Shown here: positions 39,663-44,199 of the stretch, piece after piece
How the letters are laid out: every line of letters begins with the position of its first letter
How positions within the stretch are numbered: the first letter of the stretch is position 1
Origin: Pararhodobacter sp. SW119
GTDB lineage: Bacteria > Pseudomonadota > Alphaproteobacteria > Rhodobacterales > Rhodobacteraceae
DNA: 44,199 bases
Direction of reading: 5' to 3'
Assembly: GCF_017811755.1 (NCBI RefSeq)
Contig: NZ_JADDJF010000027.1
Span: 1 to 44,199, forward strand
Notes under the pieces: generated by a model
Databases searched by the model: none
Told to the model about the DNA's origin: nothing
The model's input: the letters and a program-made list of their open reading frames with translations, nothing else
Position numbers and translations under genes: made by a program

Positions 39663-40635
39663 AGCCCTTCAGGTCATCCGGGATTTCGTACCCGTTTTCC
39701 TCGAACCAGCGCACGGCGCCGGGGTGGTAGGGCAGGAAGCCGTTGTTGACGTGGTTCTCGGGCAGGGTCGCGCGCGCCGCCGAGTGGATCTGCATCATCC
39801 GGTCGTTGTTTTCCATCACCAGCTTGGTGATCTCGTAAGCCAGGCTCTCCGGCATGTCCTGGTGGACGACGGCGAAGTTCCACATCGCGACCGAGGGCTG
39901 GTCGCCGTCCTGCATGGTGTAGGTGCCGCCCGGGATGGTGAAGGACGACACTTCCGGGAAGGCCTCCAGGATCTGCGCGTGCTCCTCCTCGGAGAAGGTA
40001 AAGGTGTTGACGTCGGCTTCGGCGGCGAGCTGGCTGAAGGCCGCGATCGGCAGGCCGGCGGCGAAGACGAAGGCGTCGATCAGGCCGTCCTGCAGCTGGC
40101 TGGCGGCATCCGACGCGCCGGCGTAGGAGACGTTGGCGTCCACCTCCAGCGCCTCGAGGAAGCGGGGCCAGTAGGTGCCGGGGGTGCCGCCGGCGGGGCC
40201 GACGCTGACCCGCTTGCCGTTCAGATCGGCGAGCGAGGTGATGTTCTGGCTGCGCAGCGCGACGCCCTGGAAGGGGGTCTCGTACATCGGGAAGAGCGCG
40301 CGCACGTCCCGGTGCTCCAGCCCGGGGGCGAGCTCGCTCTCGCCGATCCAGGCCTCGTACATCGGGCCCATGGTCACGAGGCCGAGGCCGTGCTCGCCCA
40401 TCTGCACCAGCGTCACGTTCTGCACCGGGCCGCCGGTCACTTCGCCCGACGAGTTGATGCCCAGTTCCTCGGCGATGTAGGCGGCGAGGCCGTTGCCGTA
40501 GACGAAATAGACGCCGCCCTGGCTGGCGGTGCCGACGGTCATCGAACTGGGCCAGTCCGAACGGTCCTGGGCAACGGCGCTGCCGGCCACGACGATTGAA
40601 GCCGCGACGAGCGCGGTGAACTTGGTCAGGCGCAT
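39661..40635 (-). CDS. TAXI-family TRAP transporter solute-binding protein
   Basis: A 324-residue periplasmic protein with signal MRLTKFTALVAASIVVAGSAVA. Its opening, VGTASQGGVYFVYGNGLAAY, the GGPVQNVTLVQMGEHGLGLV segment, and GKRVSVGPAGGTPGTYWPRF are the TAXI family core; YAGASDAASQLQDGLIDAFV follows. TAXI proteins deliver their ligand to fused TRAP permeases. AAGGGAGG precedes the ATG. Regulation by the adjacent two-component system is likely from position. Confidence 0.94.
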   Translation of the reverse strand: MRLTKFTALVAASIVVAGSAVAQDRSDWPSSMTVGTASQGGVYFVYGNGLAAYIAEELGINSSGEVTGGPVQNVTLVQMGEHGLGLVTMGPMYEAWIGESELAPGLEHRDVRALFPMYETPFQGVALRSQNITSLADLNGKRVSVGPAGGTPGTYWPRFLEALEVDANVSYAGASDAASQLQDGLIDAFVFAAGLPIAAFSQLAAEADVNTFTFSEEEHAQILEAFPEVSSFTIPGGTYTMQDGDQPSVAMWNFAVVHQDMPESLAYEITKLVMENNDRMMQIHSAARATLPENHVNNGFLPYHPGAVRWFEENGYEIPDDLKG

Positions 40636-40789
40636 GAGGTCCTCCCTTGGACGGTTACGCGTTATGGCAGACCGGCCGCGTCCTCGCGCAGCCGAATGCG
40701 CCCCGATTCAGACGCCGGAAGGCGCGGGACGCAAGCCCCCATGTGCGAAACGGACCGGATTTCCCCTCCATTTGAGCCCGGAGATGTGT

Positions 40790-40828
40790 GGAAATCCACC
40801 CATCATGCCGGTGCGTGGGTGGATTCCC
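40790..40828. promoter_or_regulatory. Long inverted repeat between regulator and TAXI operon
   Basis: GGAAATCCACCCA (40790-40802) and TGGGTGGATTCCC (40816-40828) pair at 12 of 13 positions across 13 bases. It is 12 bp past the regulator stop and centred about 174 bp before the binding-protein ATG. With no T run it fits an upstream activator site better than a terminator. No other gene lies in 40636-40840. Confidence 0.45.
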
Positions 40829-40840
40829 GCCCAGAGCGCG

Positions 40841-42211
40841 TCAGTCGTCGGCTCCGGCGGGGTCCTGCGTGAACTGGGACTTGTCGAGGCCGTGGCGCTG
40901 CATCTTCTCGTAGAGGGTCTTTCGCGACAGGCCGAGGGATTCGTAGACCGGCTTGAGCGTGCCGCCATGCGCCTTGAGCGCGCGCGCGATCTCGGCGCGT
41001 TCGAAGGCGGCGACGCGATCGGCCAGGCGGCCGCCGGCGGACCCGCCGTTGAGGGCGTCAAGCCCGGCGCCCGCTTCTATGTCCATGCCCAGGGCGAGCC
41101 TTTCCGCGGCGTTGCGCAACTCGCGCACGTTGCCCGGCCAGTCGCGCGCCATCAGCCCGGTCAGCAGGGGCGGCGGTGGCGTGACCGGGTCGATCCGGTG
41201 GCGGCGCGCGGCCTCGGCCAGAAGGCGCGCGAAGAGCAGCGGGATATCCGCGCGCCGGGCCGAGAGCGGGGGGACAGTCAGCGTCACCACGGCGAGCCGG
41301 TAGAAGAGGTCGGCGCGAAAGCGGCCGGCGGCGACCTCCCTCTCCAGGGGCGTGCGGGTGGTGGCGATGAAGCGCAAATCCAGCGGGCGCGCCTCGTTCG
41401 CGCCGAGCGGCGTGACCACGCGTTCCTGGATCACGCGCAGAAGCCGGCCCTGCAGCGCCAGCGGCATCGATCCGATATCGTCCAGCAGCACCGTGCCGCC
41501 GCGGGCGTGTTCGAACCGCCCGTAGCGCGCCCGCATCGCGCCGGGAAAGGCGCCCGCTTCGTGCCCGAAAAGTTCGGACTCGATCTGCGTTTCGGGCAGG
41601 GCGGCGCAGTCGAGTGCGATGAAGGGCTTGCCGGCGCGGGCCGAAAGGTCGTGCAGCGCGCGGGCCACCACCTCCTTGCCGGTGCCGGTTTCGCCGAGGA
41701 TCAGCACATCGGTCTCGGACGGGCCGATGGTGCGCATCCGGCGGCGCAGGTCGATCATCGCGGTCGAGCGACCGACCAGGCGCTGTTCCAGGTCGTCGGC
41801 CTGCCCGGCGGCGGCGCGCAGCAGGCGGTTTTCCAGAACCAGCCGCCGGTAATCCAGCGCCCGCGCGGCGGTTTCGGCCAGTTGCGAGCCGGAGAACGGC
41901 TTTTCGATGAAATCGTGCGCGCCGTCGCGCATCGCCCGTACCGCCAGCGGCACGTCGCCGTGGCCGGTGATCAGGATCACCGGGATCTGCGCGTCGATCC
42001 GGTGGATGGCGTTCATCAGGCTCAGCCCGTCCATCCCCGGCATGCGGATGTCGGTGATCACCACGCCGGGAAAGCCGAAGCCGACCAGGGCCAGCGCCTC
42101 CTCCGGTGCCTCCAGCGCGGTGACGTCGAAGCCGGCCAGGTCCAGCGCCTGGGCCGTCGACAGGCGCAGGTCGGTGTCGTCGTCGATCAGCAGGATGCGG
42201 CCATTGCTCAT
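40841..42211 (-). CDS. NtrC-family response regulator, DctD-like, with altered AAA+ motifs
   Basis: The 456-residue protein has a receiver domain (phosphoacceptor Asp54, Lys104), an AAA+ domain (Walker A GETGTGKE at about residues 173-180) and a C-terminal Fis helix-turn-helix (GTLKPVYESLGLSRKTLYEK). The sigma-54 contact loop GAFTGA reads GAFPGA (Pro223), and the Walker B Asp-Glu reads Asp-Asp (VLLDDIG, Asp245). The Arg-finger segment RADLFYRL is intact. Its ATG lies 10 bp from the kinase stop, so the pair is one operon. Whether it still acts with sigma-54 is open. Confidence 0.92.
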   Translation of the reverse strand: MSNGRILLIDDDTDLRLSTAQALDLAGFDVTALEAPEEALALVGFGFPGVVITDIRMPGMDGLSLMNAIHRIDAQIPVILITGHGDVPLAVRAMRDGAHDFIEKPFSGSQLAETAARALDYRRLVLENRLLRAAAGQADDLEQRLVGRSTAMIDLRRRMRTIGPSETDVLILGETGTGKEVVARALHDLSARAGKPFIALDCAALPETQIESELFGHEAGAFPGAMRARYGRFEHARGGTVLLDDIGSMPLALQGRLLRVIQERVVTPLGANEARPLDLRFIATTRTPLEREVAAGRFRADLFYRLAVVTLTVPPLSARRADIPLLFARLLAEAARRHRIDPVTPPPPLLTGLMARDWPGNVRELRNAAERLALGMDIEAGAGLDALNGGSAGGRLADRVAAFERAEIARALKAHGGTLKPVYESLGLSRKTLYEKMQRHGLDKSQFTQDPAGADD

Positions 42212-42221
42212 CGGGGGCGGA

Positions 42222-44099
42222 TCATGCGGCGTCGCGGTGATCGGCTTCGGCCAGGGGAACGACCAGCACGAAGACCGCGCCGCCCTCAGGTGCGTTATCG
42301 GCCGTCAGCGTGCCGCCGAAGTCGTGCACGATGTTGTACGAGATCGACAGCCCCAGCCCCAGCCCCTTGCCCGGCCCCTTGGTCGAGAAGAACGGATCGA
42401 AAATCCGCGGGATCAGCGCCGGCGCGATCCCGGCGCCGGTATCGGCGATGCGGATCACGGCGTTTGCGCCGTCGCGCCGGGCGGTCAGGGTGATGCGCCG
42501 TTCGGTCGCGGTGTCCTTCTGCGCGGCCGCGTCCATTGCATCCATGGCGTTGGTCAGGATGTTGACCAGCACCTGCTGCAGGCGGACCGGCCCGGCGCGC
42601 AGAACCGGGGGGGCGGCGCCCAGATCGACCTGCAGCGTGACCCTCTCTGCGGCCAGCCGCCAGCCCAGCAGCTCCTGCACCGCGGCGACCGCCTCGGCCA
42701 GCGGCACGTCGGACAGGCGTGCGTTGGGCTTGCGGGCGAAGTTGCGCAGATGGCGCGCGATGGCGCCCATGCGCTCGATCAGGTCGAAGATCCGGTCGAT
42801 ATTGCCGCGCGCCTCCGCGATCCGGCCGCGGTCCATGAGGAGCTGCGCATTCTCGGCATAGTTGCGCGCGGCACCGAGCGGCTGGTTGAACTCGTGGCTG
42901 AGTGCCGCCGACATCTGACCCAGCGCGGCCAGCTTGCCGGCCTGGATCAACTCGTCCTGGGTGGCGCGCAGGCGGGTCTCGGCGGCGCGGCGTTCGGCCA
43001 CCTCGGCTTCAAGCTGGCGGTTGACGCTGGCCAGTTCGGTCGTGCGCGCCGTGACCCGGCGTTCCAGTTCGGCCTGCGCCTCGGCCTGCAGGGCCAGGCG
43101 CTCGGTCATGCGCGCGCGGCGCTGCAGAAGGATCACCGCCGCCAGCACCGCCAGCCCGGCCAGAAGTGCGGCCACCGCGACGCGGGTTGCCGCCTGCACC
43201 GTCGCCCCTGCGGTCGCGGTCAGGACATGCACCGTCCAGTCGGCCTCGGGCATGGGCTGCGACAGGACCATGTAGTCCTGCCCGTCGATGCGCCAGTGGG
43301 GCATGCCGCCCGGCCCGTCGTGCCGCGCCAGCGCCAGCGCGCGCAGGTCGGTGTCGGCATAGCGGCGGGTGGCTTCGGTCCGTGCCCGGCGTTCGGCGGT
43401 CAGCGGCAGGGTGGCGGCATAGGTCCAGTCCGGATGGCTGGACATGAAGACAATGCCTTCGGGGTCGGTGACGATGACCTCGTAGTCGCTGCCGCGCCAG
43501 CTTTCCTCGATCGCGTCCAGATCGACCTTGAAGACCACCACGCCGGCGATCGCGTCCTGGTCGCGGACCGGCGCTCCGAAGTAGTAGCCGCGCACCAGTG
43601 ATGTGGTGCCGAGCGCGAAGAAGCGCCCTTCGCCGCGGGTCAGGGCGTCCTGGAAATAGGGGCGAAAGGCGAAGTTGCCGCCGACGAAGGAATGCGGCGC
43701 ATCGAAATTGCTGGCGGCGAGCGTCGTGCCGTCCAGCCCCATCACGTAGATGTCGGAGCTTTGCAGAAGCCGGTTGGTGGCCTGAAGGAACGCGTTGGTG
43801 GCCTGGACCGTGTCGGGATCGCGCGGATCGGCCAGGATCCGGCGCAGTTGGGGCTGCTGCGCGATCAGGCCCGGCAGGCGGCGGTAGCGCTCCAGCTGCC
43901 CGCGCAGCACGGCCACGGCCAGGTTGAGCGTGCTTTCCCCGCGCTGGCTCAGCTCCATGAGGGCCGCGCGCCGCTGCTGGTCGTAGCCCCAGGCGCCGAG
44001 GCCGAGCGCGAGGATCAGCCCGAGGGCGCCCAGCAGCGCCATCGGCCCGTGCAGGCGCGCGGGGGCAGGGCGCAGGGGCGGGGCGGTCGGGGCGCTCAT
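42222..44099 (-). CDS. DctB-like sensor histidine kinase
   Basis: The 625-residue kinase has transmembrane segments near residues 21-38 and 305-326 bracketing a double-PAS/Cache periplasmic domain (RPYFQDALTRGEGRFFALGT and SLVRGYYFGAPV are typical of DctB). A coiled-coil linker (about 330-390) leads to the H box SHEFNQPLGAARNYAENAQL with His402. The N box NILTNAMDAM, G1 DTGAGI and G2 GKGLGLGLS complete the ATPase. It probably senses the ligand of, or loading of, the TAXI-TRAP system beside it. Confidence 0.94.
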   Translation of the reverse strand: MSAPTAPPLRPAPARLHGPMALLGALGLILALGLGAWGYDQQRRAALMELSQRGESTLNLAVAVLRGQLERYRRLPGLIAQQPQLRRILADPRDPDTVQATNAFLQATNRLLQSSDIYVMGLDGTTLAASNFDAPHSFVGGNFAFRPYFQDALTRGEGRFFALGTTSLVRGYYFGAPVRDQDAIAGVVVFKVDLDAIEESWRGSDYEVIVTDPEGIVFMSSHPDWTYAATLPLTAERRARTEATRRYADTDLRALALARHDGPGGMPHWRIDGQDYMVLSQPMPEADWTVHVLTATAGATVQAATRVAVAALLAGLAVLAAVILLQRRARMTERLALQAEAQAELERRVTARTTELASVNRQLEAEVAERRAAETRLRATQDELIQAGKLAALGQMSAALSHEFNQPLGAARNYAENAQLLMDRGRIAEARGNIDRIFDLIERMGAIARHLRNFARKPNARLSDVPLAEAVAAVQELLGWRLAAERVTLQVDLGAAPPVLRAGPVRLQQVLVNILTNAMDAMDAAAQKDTATERRITLTARRDGANAVIRIADTGAGIAPALIPRIFDPFFSTKGPGKGLGLGLSISYNIVHDFGGTLTADNAPEGGAVFVLVVPLAEADHRDAA

Positions 44100-44199
44100 G
44101 GGCGGGTGATAGCATGGCTTCGGGGATTTCCAAACGCCCGCGGCGTGGCCCTCACCCGGCCCGTTCGGCCGGGTGGCGGGGGGGCCCCCCCCCCGGGGG
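44100..44199. other. Window end: hairpin and G/C homopolymer runs
   Basis: The last 100 bases hold a 9-bp stem CACCCGGCC/GGCCGGGTG (44153-44175) and then seven G, ten C and five G. Such runs look like a contig-end artefact rather than biology. No gene starts here. Confidence 0.6.

Noticed and set aside
40728-40741. Sigma-54 promoter (GG-N10-GC) before the TAXI gene
   Set aside because: Only about half of the -24/-12 consensus positions match, which is expected by chance in such GC-rich DNA.

Overview
This window looks like chromosomal DNA from a high-GC alphaproteobacterium of the Rhodobacteraceae (Rhodobacter/Rhodovulum/Paracoccus-like). The evidence is very GC-rich third codon positions, a petP-petR regulator pair, a TAXI-type TRAP transporter with a DctB/DctD pair, a DUF4170 gene before lipid A genes, a CodA-like deaminase of the type known from R. 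sphaeroides, and short GC-rich dispersed repeats in convergent gaps. It begins inside a truncated IS110-family transposase and ends in an implausible G7-C10-G5 run, so it may be one complete draft contig.

Layout: 1-633 holds the IS110 remnant and the first copy of a ~316 bp hairpin-rich repeat. 634-6859 holds leuB, a LysR regulator with a divergent SDR gene, a ceramidase-like membrane protein with a coupled 60-aa protein, ilvE, and petP-petR. 6931-11574 runs in one direction: pmbA/tldE-type gene, inositol-phosphatase-family gene, DUF4170, a degenerate KdtA/WaaA-like gene and lpxK. 11889-17652 holds DUF1643, a UMF1-type MFS transporter, mepA, a SugE/Gdx exporter, an ABM-domain enzyme, the queuosine-precursor transporter yhhQ, a leader unit with an 18-codon ORF, arfB and a Nudix gene. 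17713-22237 holds a PiT phosphate transporter with a Pho-box-like site, yggS, a small exported protein, a porin and a DUF3576 lipoprotein. 22341-26498 is leuS-lptE-holA. 26639-32491 is a tightly overlapping operon of a BMP-family ABC importer and a CodA-like deaminase. 32772-36700 holds rpmB, meaB and hrpB. 37135-44099 is a minus-strand block of a TAXI-TRAP transporter and its DctB/DctD-type two-component system.

The most interesting signals are these. (1) The region between yhhQ and arfB has the layout of a transcription attenuator: a near-perfect Shine-Dalgarno sequence, an 18-codon ORF carrying codons expected to be rare here, an antiterminator arm inside its last codons, and a strong terminator 22 nt before arfB, a ribosome-rescue gene. 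(2) A 44-bp array of four 11-bp TGGCA units occurs three times, each in a convergent gap and each in the same sense as one flanking gene. (3) The CodA-like enzyme has Cys where E. coli CodA has Asp314, the residue that is not conserved in known 5-methylcytosine deaminases; together with the importer this suggests base salvage. (4) Within leuS the leucine-specific domain alone is about 20 GC points poorer than its flanks. Everything was read by eye, without database searches or folding software, so names rest on recognised motifs and gene order.
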